Assembly: GCF_001507855.1 (NCBI RefSeq)
Contig: NZ_LGEN01000033.1
Span: 1-41,086, forward strand
Source of the DNA: Halomonas sp. 54_146
GTDB taxonomy: Bacteria; Pseudomonadota; Gammaproteobacteria; Pseudomonadales; Halomonadaceae
DNA: 41,086 nucleotides
Direction: 5' to 3'
Below are positions 24,298 through 32,889 of the stretch, one piece after another. Within the stretch, counting starts at the first letter, position 1. The number at the start of each line of letters is the position of its first letter. A program made the position numbers and the translations under genes. The notes beneath the pieces are model-generated. The model saw only the letters and a program-made list of their open reading frames with translations. It was not told where the DNA came from and made no database searches.

Positions 24298-24589
24298 AAT
24301 AAAATCCTTTCGCGCAAAAGCGCTTAGTAAAGTTCCTGGTATCACCCAGATTAATAGCGGATAAAACAAGGAATACAATTACAGGCTTGCCGAAAGATCT
24401 CGTACACTTCTATCTCGTACATTGCTAAATCTTTTTCGTACACTTCTGAAACCATGCTTGCTTGCTAACCAACTGGCGCTACAGTGTCATGGATTGCCGT
24501 GTGCGTCAAAGCCTTTCGTATTTATTTTTCTTACTGGCCTCGGAGCGCACTACTATTTGAACCCAACGCTTATCGTACCCACCGGCTGA
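24298..24589. other. Leader/promoter region of the csp gene
   Basis: No gene was seen. It contains a cgtaca-centred repeat, tcgtacacttct at 24400-24411 and again at 24436-24447, with a shorter copy at 24416-24421. The long AT-rich leader fits a temperature-responsive 5' UTR, which is not shown here. Confidence 0.45.
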
Positions 24590-24621
24590 AAACAAAAAAC
24601 GCCTAAGCGTTAACTTAGGCG
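24590..24621 (-). terminator. Rho-independent terminator of the YqaE gene
   Basis: An 8-bp stem cgcctaag/cttaggcg (24600-24607, 24614-24621) is followed, read on the minus strand, by TTTTTTGTTTTC. It lies about 33 bp after the small YqaE-family gene stop. Confidence 0.85.
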
Positions 24622-24653
24622 GCGTCATATTCTTCCCGCATATTCATTAAACG

Positions 24654-24827
24654 TTAGTGTTTCAATATCACATAAAACGCATGGATGATGCCGGGTATAA
24701 AACCAAACAACGTCAGAATAATATTTAGCCAAAAATGGCCTTTGAAGCCGACCTCAAAAAAAACACCGAGCGGCGGTAAAATAACGGCAAAAATCATCTT
24801 GATCGGATCAGTCGCGGTAAACGCCAT
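24654..24827 (-). CDS. YqaE/Pmp3 family membrane protein
   Basis: A 57-residue two-helix membrane protein of the YqaE/Pmp3 (UPF0057) family. It reads IKMIFAVILPPLGVFFEVG, a short loop FKGHFW, then LNIILTLFGFIPGIIHAFYV, the family signature including the PPLGV turn. Members are small plasma-membrane proteins linked to salt and membrane-potential stress, which suits a halophile. AAAGGAGG precedes the ATG and a strong terminator follows. A 17-bp tandem duplication lies upstream. Confidence 0.92.
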   Translation of the reverse strand: MAFTATDPIKMIFAVILPPLGVFFEVGFKGHFWLNIILTLFGFIPGIIHAFYVILKH

Positions 24828-24857
24828 GAAGCCTCCTTTGCTTTCAGTGGTATCGCT

Positions 24858-24891
24858 TATATTAACGTCGGCACTATATTAACGTAGGCAT
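24858..24891. repeat. 17-bp tandem duplication upstream of the YqaE gene
   Basis: Tatattaacgtcggcac (24858-24874) is followed by tatattaacgtaggcat (24875-24891). It lies in the divergent region between the YqaE gene and the TonB receptor gene and may affect a promoter. Confidence 0.75.
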
Positions 24892-24996
24892 TATCAGACG
24901 ATTTATCCATGCCTTGGCGAACACCTACGACTAGCCACGTGGAAAATCGTTCAGTCCTGTACTTCTTTTACTAAAAAGATATTCGGGAGGGACCCC

Positions 24997-27072
24997 ATGT
25001 TCAAAGTGCCGTTAACAGTATCCACGACGTCTTTGTGTTTATTGAGCTGCATTGCTGCTAGCCAAAGTTGGGCGCAGACGACAGAAAGCACACAGACGAC
25101 AGAGAGCGCCTTGGCGACGCTGGAAGTCACCGCGCCGCGCCTAGCACGAGAGCTCTACGCTACGCCTGCAGCGGTCACAACGCTCGACCGCGAAGCGATT
25201 GCTCAGGGCCAGCAGCGCACGCGGCTGGATGAGGCGTTAGTGCGAGTGCCTGGCGTGTTCTTGCAGAACCGCGATAATTTTGCCCAGGGTCAGCGAATCT
25301 CCATACGCGGCTTTGGCGCTCGGGCGCCGTTTGGGGTACGCGGGATTACCGTGATGGTGGATGGCATTCCCTATACGTTACCCGACGGCCAAGCGCAGCT
25401 AGATGCTATCGACCTGGACAGTGCCGAGCGCATCGAAGTGATCCGCGGGCCCTCCTCGGTGCTTTATGGCAACGCGGCGGGTGGGGTGATTGATGTTACC
25501 ACTGCCGATGGTCGCGATAACCCTGGCTCAAGCGTGCGCACCGAGGTGGGAAGTGATGGCTACCGTAAGGCGGTCGTGCAAACTGGCGGCGCTCAAGGCG
25601 ATTGGTCGCACCACGTGAGCTTCTCGGCGCTCAATGTGGATGGCTACCGGGAGCAGAGCTCCACAGAGAAGTACCTGCTGAACGCCAAACTGCGCCGCGA
25701 ATTAGGCAGCGGCCGGGCGTTAACCGCGATTATCAACCTGCTGGAAAACCCCCGCTCCGAAGACCCTGGCGCGCTGAACGCGCGTGAAGTGGCCAATGGC
25801 CGTGATCAAGCAGCGCCGAACTCATTAGCGCTGGACGCAGGGCAGAACGTCGATCAGCAGCTTCTCGGCTTACAGTACGAAGATTTGTCCGCCGGCTCTG
25901 GCGCGTTCTACCTAAAAGGCTTTATATCCCAGCGCGATTTCGAGCAGCAGTTGCCGTATGTGGGTGATAGCCGCATCGGCTACCAGCGTGATTACCTGGG
26001 CGCGAGCGCGGAGTATCACCATGAGGTCAGCCTGGGCAGAATGCCGCTGAGCTATATCACCGGTGTTGATGTTGCTCGCCAAGACGATGAGCGTTTTCGT
26101 AATGCTGTCAATGGCCAAGGCGTTGTCGGCGAGCAGCTGGCGGAAGAAACCCAAACGGCGACCTCTGCTGGGGTGTTTGCCCAGGGTGATTTAGCGCTGA
26201 CCGAGCAGGTAACGCTTTCGCTTGGCGCGCGCTTTGATAGTGTGGAATTAAAGGTAGACGACAGCTACCTGAGCGATGGCGACCAGAGCGGTGAGCAAAC
26301 CTTCAATGAGTGGAGCGGCTCGGCGGGGCTAAGCTACCGCTATCGCCCGCAGCATCAGGCCTATATCAATACCGGTACAGCGTTTGAAACGCCGACCTTC
26401 TCGGAGTTTGCCAATCCGGCGGGCGGTGGTTTTAACCCGTCCGTGTCACCGCAAAAAGCCTGGAACCGTGAGGTGGGGCTGCGCGGCTACGTTGAGTCGT
26501 TGGCGATGGATTATGATTTGGCGCTGTTTTCGGTTCGCGTGCGCGATGAGCTGGTGCCCTTTGAGTTGGAGCAAGGCGGCCGCACCTTCTACCAAAACGC
26601 AGGCGATACCGACCGCGACGGCATTGAGCTGGCGCTAGGTTGGCAAGTGGCCGATCAGTGGCGGCTGGATAGCGCCTTAACGCTGGCAAGCTACGAGTTC
26701 GATCAGTTTGCCACGCCCGACGAGCGTTTTGATGGCAATCGTATCCCGGGTCTGCCGGAGCAAACCTGGGTCAACCAGCTAACCTGGCAAGGGTTGAATG
26801 AGCGCTTTGCGACCCTGGAAACCCAGTACGTGGGCGATATGGTGGCGGACAACGCCAACGAGACCGAGATCGATAGCTACTGGCTGGTGAACCTGCGGGT
26901 GGGCGATGGCTGGCCGCTGGGAAGCGATACGCGGCTGAGTGCGTATGTGGGCGTGCACAATCTCTTAGATGAAAAGCACTATGCCAACGTGCGCCTGAAC
27001 GGCACCTTTGGCCGCTTCTGCGAACCTGCCCCTGGGCGCAGTGTTTATGGCGGTTTAGAAGTACGCTTTTAA
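24997..27072 (+). CDS. TonB-dependent receptor, PqqU/YncD-like
   Basis: A 691-residue outer-membrane receptor. It has a signal peptide (residues 1 to about 26, ending SWAQ), a short TonB-box-like LEVTAPR, and a plug domain at about 50-165 with RISIRGFGARAPFGVRGITVMVDGIPYTLPDGQ and IEVIRGPSSVLYGNAAGGVIDV. The beta-barrel ends in VYGGLEVRF with the required C-terminal Phe. The ARxPFGVRG...VDGIPxTxPDGQ block is what I recall of E. coli YncD, now called PqqU, which imports the cofactor PQQ. The gene converges on a PQQ-dependent glucose dehydrogenase, supporting that role. GGGAGG precedes the ATG. The specific ligand is an inference. Confidence 0.85.
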   Translation: MFKVPLTVSTTSLCLLSCIAASQSWAQTTESTQTTESALATLEVTAPRLARELYATPAAVTTLDREAIAQGQQRTRLDEALVRVPGVFLQNRDNFAQGQRISIRGFGARAPFGVRGITVMVDGIPYTLPDGQAQLDAIDLDSAERIEVIRGPSSVLYGNAAGGVIDVTTADGRDNPGSSVRTEVGSDGYRKAVVQTGGAQGDWSHHVSFSALNVDGYREQSSTEKYLLNAKLRRELGSGRALTAIINLLENPRSEDPGALNAREVANGRDQAAPNSLALDAGQNVDQQLLGLQYEDLSAGSGAFYLKGFISQRDFEQQLPYVGDSRIGYQRDYLGASAEYHHEVSLGRMPLSYITGVDVARQDDERFRNAVNGQGVVGEQLAEETQTATSAGVFAQGDLALTEQVTLSLGARFDSVELKVDDSYLSDGDQSGEQTFNEWSGSAGLSYRYRPQHQAYINTGTAFETPTFSEFANPAGGGFNPSVSPQKAWNREVGLRGYVESLAMDYDLALFSVRVRDELVPFELEQGGRTFYQNAGDTDRDGIELALGWQVADQWRLDSALTLASYEFDQFATPDERFDGNRIPGLPEQTWVNQLTWQGLNERFATLETQYVGDMVADNANETEIDSYWLVNLRVGDGWPLGSDTRLSAYVGVHNLLDEKHYANVRLNGTFGRFCEPAPGRSVYGGLEVRF

Positions 27073-27088
27073 GTCGAAATGACATTAG

Positions 27089-27130
27089 AAACGGGCGGCG
27101 CTCATTTATTAATACTTAGGCCGCCCGTTT
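27089..27130. terminator. Bidirectional terminator hairpin between receptor and gcd
   Basis: A perfect 11-bp inverted repeat, aaacgggcggc (27089-27099) and gccgcccgttt (27120-27130), has a 20-base AT-rich loop. T-ending arms on both strands suit both convergent genes. Confidence 0.7.
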
Positions 27131-27152
27131 GGTTACTAGCTTCGCTAACCAG

Positions 27153-29564
27153 TTACTCCGGTAGCGCGTAGCCAATCACGTAATCGCCCATCTTGGTGCC
27201 AAAGGTGCCGTGGCCACCCGCGGTGACGACCACATACTGGCGGCCATCGTTGCCGGTATAGGTCATCGGCGTGGCTTGACCGCCTGCAGGCAGGCGCGCT
27301 CTATACAGCTCCTCGCCGGTGGTGATGTCGTAACCGCGCAGGTACTGATCCAGCGTGCCGCTCAAGAATGACACCCCGCCAGCCGTCGTCATTGGGCCGC
27401 CGAGCGCAGGAACGCCGACGTTCAAACTAATCGGCAGGCCGAAGGGCATGCTGTCGCGTGTGGTGCCATTGCGGTGCTTCCAAGCTATCTCGGCGTTTTG
27501 CAGGTCGATACCCACCACATCGCCCCAGGAGGGCGCTTGGCAAGGCAAGCCCAGTACCGAGAGCAAAGGGCCAAGCTCAACGGCATAGGGTGCCCCTTCA
27601 TTAGGCTGTAAGCCCTGCTCGCTGGCGGAACCCTGGCCCTCTTCTACCTCTTCACGGGGAATCAAGGTAGAAACAAACGCCAAGTATTTAGCGCCGGTGA
27701 ACAGTGCTTGGCGTTCAGGATCAACCGCGACACCGCCCCAGTTCATCACGCCAACATTGCCCGGATAAATAATGCTGCCTTCCAGCGAAGGTGGCGTATA
27801 TGGGCCCTCGTAGCGTAAAGAGTTGAACTGAAGGCGGCACATCATCTGGTCAAACGGTGAGGCACCCCACATGTCGCGCTCGGTGAGCGGCGGTGGCAGC
27901 AGGTTAAGCGCTGAACGCGGCTGCGTCTCAGCCGTCCAGTCGCCTTCCACGGCACCCTGAGGTGCAGGCACCTCTTCAATGGGCACAATCGGCTCGCCGG
28001 TTTCGCGATTTAATACATAAAGGCTGCCCTGTTTAGTGGGCTGAATGACGGCAGGCTGAGTGCCATTTTCGCTGGCTAAGTCGATCAATACCGGCTGCGC
28101 GGGCGTATCCATATCCCACAGGTCGTGGTGAACGAACTGATAAACCCACGCAACCTGGCCATCGTCTACGTTAAGTGCCACCAGGCTTGCGCTATAGGTT
28201 TCATCGTTCTCGGTGCGGTCTCCGCCGTACTGGTCTGGCGTGGCGTTACCCATGGGCAGGTAAACGAGGCCTAATGTTTCATCAACGCTGATTGGTGCCC
28301 ATACGTTGGGGGAGTTGCGGGTGTAGGTTTCGCCTTCGGCTAATGGGGCGGTGTCGTCGGGGTTGCCGCTATCCCAGTTCCATACCAGCTCGCCGGTATG
28401 TACATCAAAGGCGCGAATAACGCCGGAAGGCTCGTCGGTGGAGCGGTTGTCGGTGACATGGCCGCCCAGAATGACCAGATTCTCGGTTACCGTAGCCGGG
28501 GAGGTGGAGTAATAACCGCCCGGTGAGAAATCACCAATATTGTGGGTGAGATCAATTTCACCGTTATCGCCAAAGCTGGCACACCGCTCACCCGTGTCGG
28601 CATTCAGCGCAATCAAGCGTGCATCCGCCGTGGGCAGGTAAAGCCTGCGTGGGCACAACACATCAGCTTCACTGAGCATGGGTAGAGCATCGCTGCCGGA
28701 TGTCTCGCCGCTTGTGGAGTAGCTAGCGGCGTCGTAATAGGCAAGGCCACGGCAAGTCATGTGCGCCCAGCCTGAGAAGTCATCTGCGCCCATGGTGCTA
28801 ATGTCAGGGTCAAACGCCCACAGGGTTTCGCCGGTTTCCGGTGAAAGCGCCATCGCTCGGCTGTGGGAGGTGCAGATATACAGGCTGTCGTTCACTTTTA
28901 GCGGGGTATTCTGATTGGTGATCTCGGGGGGCGCATTAGAGCCCGCTTTATCGCCGGTTTGAATGCGCCATACCTCTTCAAGCTCGCCGATGTTGTCTGG
29001 CGTGATCTGATTAAGCGAGGAGTAGTGAGTGCCCGCATTGGTGCCGCCGTAAGCGGGCCAGTCATCGCCTGCCGCTTGAGCAGGGTTCACGCTATTAGCT
29101 ATTGCCTGGCGATTAGTGGCAAGCGTCCCTTCGATAGCGCCGGGGTCGTTAAATTGGCTGGCAATGGCGACGATAACCGCAGCGGTAATACTGCCAACAA
29201 GCGCTAAGCTGCCGCCGCGTGAACGTAGCGGCTTACGCCACCAGGGAAGTAGCAGCAGAATGCCTATTAAGCAGAGAATGGCGACGCGGGGCACTAACTG
29301 CCACCAGTCCAGGCCCACTTCCCAAAGCGCCCATACTAGCGTGGCTAATAGAATCAGCGCGTAGAGCCAGAGTGCGGCGCCTCGCCGCTGGGCAAATAAA
29401 ACGCCGCAGGCAATAATGCTAAGCCCAGCGATTAAGTAGTAGGCGCTGCCGCCCACGCTGATAAGCTTGCCGCCGCCAACGGCCAGCGCTAAACCCACAA
29501 AAGTTAATAGCAGACCAACAGTAACCGCTGGCCATTTAGCGTGATTGCGCGTGCTTTCTTCCAT
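27153..29564 (-). CDS. gcd: Membrane-bound PQQ-dependent glucose dehydrogenase
   Basis: An 803-residue quinoprotein (E. coli Gcd is about 796). Residues 1 to about 150 hold five membrane helices that anchor it and take ubiquinone. The rest is a periplasmic eight-bladed propeller opening with DDWPAYGGTNAGTHYSSLNQIT. VHHDLWDMDTPAQPVLIDL carries the conserved active-site aspartate, and the end GGHGTFGTKMGDYVIGYALPE is the last blade. It oxidises glucose to gluconolactone in the periplasm and feeds electrons to ubiquinone. The ATG at 29564 has AGGGGA upstream; a 30-codon longer reading lacks one. No pqq biosynthesis genes occur in the window. Confidence 0.93.
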   Translation of the reverse strand: MEESTRNHAKWPAVTVGLLLTFVGLALAVGGGKLISVGGSAYYLIAGLSIIACGVLFAQRRGAALWLYALILLATLVWALWEVGLDWWQLVPRVAILCLIGILLLLPWWRKPLRSRGGSLALVGSITAAVIVAIASQFNDPGAIEGTLATNRQAIANSVNPAQAAGDDWPAYGGTNAGTHYSSLNQITPDNIGELEEVWRIQTGDKAGSNAPPEITNQNTPLKVNDSLYICTSHSRAMALSPETGETLWAFDPDISTMGADDFSGWAHMTCRGLAYYDAASYSTSGETSGSDALPMLSEADVLCPRRLYLPTADARLIALNADTGERCASFGDNGEIDLTHNIGDFSPGGYYSTSPATVTENLVILGGHVTDNRSTDEPSGVIRAFDVHTGELVWNWDSGNPDDTAPLAEGETYTRNSPNVWAPISVDETLGLVYLPMGNATPDQYGGDRTENDETYSASLVALNVDDGQVAWVYQFVHHDLWDMDTPAQPVLIDLASENGTQPAVIQPTKQGSLYVLNRETGEPIVPIEEVPAPQGAVEGDWTAETQPRSALNLLPPPLTERDMWGASPFDQMMCRLQFNSLRYEGPYTPPSLEGSIIYPGNVGVMNWGGVAVDPERQALFTGAKYLAFVSTLIPREEVEEGQGSASEQGLQPNEGAPYAVELGPLLSVLGLPCQAPSWGDVVGIDLQNAEIAWKHRNGTTRDSMPFGLPISLNVGVPALGGPMTTAGGVSFLSGTLDQYLRGYDITTGEELYRARLPAGGQATPMTYTGNDGRQYVVVTAGGHGTFGTKMGDYVIGYALPE

Positions 29565-29663
29565 GAAATGTCCCCTAATCCTTAGAGGGCCTTTTCCAAG
29601 GCGGGTACCTTCCCGCCCTATAATTAACGTAGCGGAAGGGTGCGAGTGCGGCAAAGGTGGGCG

Positions 29664-30662
29664 CTACAACTTGACCAACATTTTACCGGTGTTGCCACCG
29701 TCAAACAGGGCGAGGAACGCATCAGGCATGCTTTCTAGCCCCTCTTTTATCGTCTCTTTATAAACCAGTTTGCCCTGTGCTACTTGGGGGGCCACTTCGT
29801 TCAGAAAATACGGGTAGCTGGCCCAATGGTCGGTAACAATAAAGCCCTGCATTTTGGCTTTGCGTACCACCAACTGAGCGAGATTGCTTGGGCCGGGGGT
29901 AGGTACTTTGGCGTTGTAGCTCTCAATCATGCCGCATACGGCTATGCGCGCGCCTTCATTTAGCTGGCTAAGCGCCGCTTCAAGGCAGATACCACCGACG
30001 TTTTCAAAATAAACATCAATGCCATTTGGGCTGGCAAGATGAATCGCGTCGCTTAATTCCTGAGCGGTACGGTCGCGATAGCTGACCGGCTCGACGCCTA
30101 ATGATTCCAGCCAGGCAAGCTTATGGGCAGCGCCCGCAATACCCACCACGTGGCAGCCCTTTGCCTTCGCCAGCTGAACGGCCAGGGAGCCTACCGCGCC
30201 GCTGGCGGCACTGACCAAAACGTTATCGGTAGGCTTACATTTGGCGATCAGGTTGAGGCCAGTCCAGGCGGTCATGCCGGGCATTCCCAGAATACCCAGG
30301 TAAGCCTGTTCAGGAACGTCAATGTCGGGTAGTGGTGTAACGCCCTCTGCAGGCAGTTGGGCAATATCACGCCAACCGCCCATGTGGCTGACTTTATCAC
30401 CCACTTTTAGGCGCGAGTCGTTTGTCTCGATAACGTCGCCAATGGCACCGCCTTCCATTGGTTTGCCAAGTTCAAACGGCTCCACATAGGTGCGAATACC
30501 GCTCATGCGGCCACGCATATAGGGGTCAACGGAAAGCCAGCGGTTGCGTATACGCACTTCGCCTGCGGCCAGGTCGGGCAGGGTATGCGTTTGTAGCTTA
30601 AACAGCGCGCGATCGGGTAGGCCGTTGGGGTAATCGGTTAGCGTATAACATTGTGACTGCAT
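29664..30662 (-). CDS. CurA-like NADPH-dependent MDR reductase
   Basis: A 332-residue medium-chain reductase of the zinc-free leukotriene B4 dehydrogenase/CurA type. Signatures are RNRWLSVDPYMRGRM near residue 40, MPGMTAWTGL near 130, the NADPH-binding VSAASGAVGSLAVQLAKAKG near 150-170, and YFENVGG. Members reduce enone double bonds (curcumin, prostaglandin-like substrates). The ATG at 30662 lies five bases after AGGAGA. It is upstream of gcd on the same strand with about 100 bp between, so a shared transcript is possible but not required. The native substrate is unknown. Confidence 0.92.
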   Translation of the reverse strand: MQSQCYTLTDYPNGLPDRALFKLQTHTLPDLAAGEVRIRNRWLSVDPYMRGRMSGIRTYVEPFELGKPMEGGAIGDVIETNDSRLKVGDKVSHMGGWRDIAQLPAEGVTPLPDIDVPEQAYLGILGMPGMTAWTGLNLIAKCKPTDNVLVSAASGAVGSLAVQLAKAKGCHVVGIAGAAHKLAWLESLGVEPVSYRDRTAQELSDAIHLASPNGIDVYFENVGGICLEAALSQLNEGARIAVCGMIESYNAKVPTPGPSNLAQLVVRKAKMQGFIVTDHWASYPYFLNEVAPQVAQGKLVYKETIKEGLESMPDAFLALFDGGNTGKMLVKL

Positions 30663-30797
30663 GCATGTCTCCTGCAACTACATAACACGTTGAGCTGCGC
30701 GTGCTGAACGGCGGGTGTCGAACTCTTAAAGCATAGGGGGCATTAGGCTGCTTGCAAGTTTCGCCAGCAAAGCGGGATAGCCGTTAAAAAAAGACGT

Positions 30798-30839
30798 TAT
30801 AAACAAGCCAATATAAACAAGCCGGTATAAACAAACAGG
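30798..30839. repeat. 14-bp tandem repeat, three copies
   Basis: Tataaacaagccaa, tataaacaagccgg and tataaacaaacagg follow each other exactly (starts 30798, 30812, 30826). They overlap the T-rich side of the rlpA-like gene terminator. Confidence 0.8.
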
Positions 30840-30862
30840 GCGAGCCATTGCTGGTCGCCCTG
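30830..30862 (-). terminator. Terminator of the rlpA-like gene
   Basis: Stem cagggcga (30836-30843) with tcgccctg (30855-30862) is followed on the minus strand by a T-rich tail (TTTGTTTATA). It lies 90 bp after the RlpA-like stop. Confidence 0.65.
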
Positions 30863-30951
30863 TATTTACGTGCTGGCATTGCTTTGACTGGTTGACTGTC
30901 GCATTAATTAGGCTAAGGGGTATCACACACCAACCAAGAATGTGTTATCCG

Positions 30952-31338
30952 TTAATCCAACAGCGTTACCATAACCGGTGCTGTACCGCGGCGGAGCATG
31001 CCAAGCTTAACCGCTGCGCGTTTGGATAAATCAATGATGCGCCCTTTCACAAAGGGGCCACGATCATTGATCAGTACTTCAACTTCCTGCCCTGTATCAG
31101 GGCGTGTTACCAGCACTTTTGTGCCAAAGGGCAAACTCGGGTGGGCGGCGGTCAGCGCCTGCTGGTCGAAGGGCTCTCCGCTGGCAGTGGTCGCTCCTTG
31201 GAAGCGGTCACTGTAAAAAGAGGCGATGCCTTCCTGAGTTTCTGTAGAGGTATCGTGTGCAAAGGCACTGTTGGCAGCACTGCTTGCTAGTACGGCTGCC
31301 AAGCAAATCGTTCGGATTAATCGTTTTTGGGCTCCCAT
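30952..31338 (-). CDS. RlpA-like double-psi beta-barrel protein
   Basis: A 128-residue exported protein with a signal peptide (residues 1 to about 28, ending SAFAH) and a complete RlpA-type double-psi beta-barrel: [40 protein letters not shown], then [22 protein letters not shown]. RlpA proteins bind or cleave denuded glycan strands of peptidoglycan at the septum. This is a short form without the SPOR domain and without a lipobox cysteine, so it is a minimal family member. The conserved aspartate in NDRGPF and histidine in AAH are present. GAGG precedes the ATG. Confidence 0.9.
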   Translation of the reverse strand: MGAQKRLIRTICLAAVLASSAANSAFAHDTSTETQEGIASFYSDRFQGATTASGEPFDQQALTAAHPSLPFGTKVLVTRPDTGQEVEVLINDRGPFVKGRIIDLSKRAAVKLGMLRRGTAPVMVTLLD

Positions 31339-31714
31339 AGGAGTACCTCAGTTTTGCGCATTGCGAATTTCATGGTCATCGATGAGGTGCCTGATAGGCC
31401 TTGCGATAGTACCCTTGTCGTTTCGAGTCAGCAAGCTTTGAGAAGATCGGCGCAATTAGCATCAAATCATCGAACTTTTATCGCTACTTAACTGCCCTTG
31501 TGTTTCAGTGACTTACTGGGGCGGGTATGAATGGAGTCAACAGCAGCTTTTGTGCAATGCCGTATTTTTCATGAGGCGCTTACTTAACGGCAGCGCCCAC
31601 TTAAAAGAAACGCTCACTTGAAAGAAACAGTCACTGAAAAGTAGGCAGCACCTTATAATTGTTGGTGTTTAATTAATATTGGTCGTTGCGACTGATTAAG
31701 TTAAGGATTCATTC
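31339..31714. other. Intergenic region before the PPC-repeat gene
   Basis: No gene seen. It holds the rlpA-like promoter on one side and the promoter of the PPC-repeat gene on the other. A 17-bp tandem repeat (31581-31648) is the main structure. Confidence 0.5.
31581..31648. repeat. 17-bp tandem repeat, four units
   Basis: Units start at 31581, 31598, 31615 and 31632 with the pattern cacttRaaagaaacgct and variants; the first is the most degenerate. It ends about 66 bp before the PPC-repeat gene start. Confidence 0.7.
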
Positions 31715-32830
31715 ATGGCTAAATCTTCTGCGTTTAGTTTTATTTTGGTGGCGATAGGGGGCGCGGCTGTTGGCTTTCTAGCGGCACAGGCTATTCCGTT
31801 AACCCGCGAGGAAGCTCTCACCTTGCAGGCGGAGGATGCGGAAAAGCCACAGCCTGCACAGGCCACTGCCAGTTTAGGCAGGCTTTCCTTAGGTGAACGC
31901 CTGCGCGGTGAAATAACGTCAGCCAGCGAACTTAACGGTAATGATGGCAGCCGTTTTATGCGCTATGCGCTCTCCCTGAACGAAGGTGAGATCGTGGAAA
32001 TTTCGCTAGGTGGTTCATTGCAAGGCGTTGTGGCGCTTTATGATGCCCAGTTACAGCTACTTAATAGTGGGCCTACCGTTCGTCACCGCATTGAAGAGAG
32101 CGGCGACTACGTGGTGGCCGTTAGTGGAGCCGACGCCCATAGCTATGGCCCCTTCACCGTGGATAGCCGCACCGTTGAGCTAACGGATTCCGATACATTG
32201 GCGGTGGGCGAGCGATTGGATAGCTGGCTGCAAGAAAGCTCACGTGACATCATGTTGAGCATAGAAGAAGCAGGTTTTTACCAGCTGGAAATGCGTTCTG
32301 ACGATTTCGACGCCTACTTGGAAATAACCGGCCCGAACGGCTACGCCCGTGAAGATGATGACAGCGCCGGTGATTTAAACGCGCGTATTGCCGATTTTCT
32401 TGAGCCCGGTGAGTATACCCTGACCGCACGCAGCGCTTACGGCGATGGCAATGGCGTGTACACCCTTTCTATAGACCCCCATGAGCTCCCCGGAGAAAAT
32501 GAACTGCGCAACGAAGGCGCGCTTATTCCAGGTGAAACGCTCAACGGTTGGTACAGCGGTACACCATTGACGTATCAACTAGAGGTAACAGAAAGCTCGT
32601 TAGTGACACTGGAAATGCGTTCTGCGGATTTCGATACCTTTATCGAAATGAGTGGCCAGGGTGTGGCCGCCAGCGACGATGACGGCGCAGGCGGTACCGA
32701 CTCCCGCTTACAGGAGCGGTTGCTGCCCGGCGTATACACGGTAAGCGCCCAGGGTTTTAGTGCTTCAGCCAGTGGCATCTTTGAGCTAAGCGTGAGCATG
32801 CAGCCGACGGACATTCCCCCAGAGTTGTAA
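31715..32830 (+). CDS. Membrane-anchored/exported PPC-repeat protein
   Basis: A 371-residue protein with an N-terminal hydrophobic segment (FSFILVAIGGAAVGFLAAQA), a Glu/Ala/Pro-rich linker and three repeats of a beta-sandwich like bacterial pre-peptidase C-terminal domains. The second and third repeats are clear: SDDFDAYLEITGPNGYAREDDDSAG ... LEPGEYTLTARS near 195-245, and SADFDTFIEMSGQGVAASDDDGAGG ... LLPGVYTVSAQG near 300-350. The acidic DDD loops could bind calcium. PPC domains aid secretion or binding. No protease domain is attached. Function unknown; it stands alone. Confidence 0.7.
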   Translation: MAKSSAFSFILVAIGGAAVGFLAAQAIPLTREEALTLQAEDAEKPQPAQATASLGRLSLGERLRGEITSASELNGNDGSRFMRYALSLNEGEIVEISLGGSLQGVVALYDAQLQLLNSGPTVRHRIEESGDYVVAVSGADAHSYGPFTVDSRTVELTDSDTLAVGERLDSWLQESSRDIMLSIEEAGFYQLEMRSDDFDAYLEITGPNGYAREDDDSAGDLNARIADFLEPGEYTLTARSAYGDGNGVYTLSIDPHELPGENELRNEGALIPGETLNGWYSGTPLTYQLEVTESSLVTLEMRSADFDTFIEMSGQGVAASDDDGAGGTDSRLQERLLPGVYTVSAQGFSASASGIFELSVSMQPTDIPPEL

Positions 32831-32889
32831 GGGGCGATGCTGCAAGGAGTCTGTGTTTTATGGTTCATGATGACGACGATTGCAGCGTA

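Noticed and set aside
29600..29617. Hairpin ggcggg/cccgcc between the CurA-like gene and gcd
   Set aside because: Only a 6-bp stem without a clear T-run on the minus strand, so a terminator cannot be supported.
30726..30926. A 66-residue minus-strand open frame after the rlpA-like gene
   Set aside because: It reads through the 14-bp repeats and the terminator hairpin; its apparent hydrophobicity comes from the repeats.
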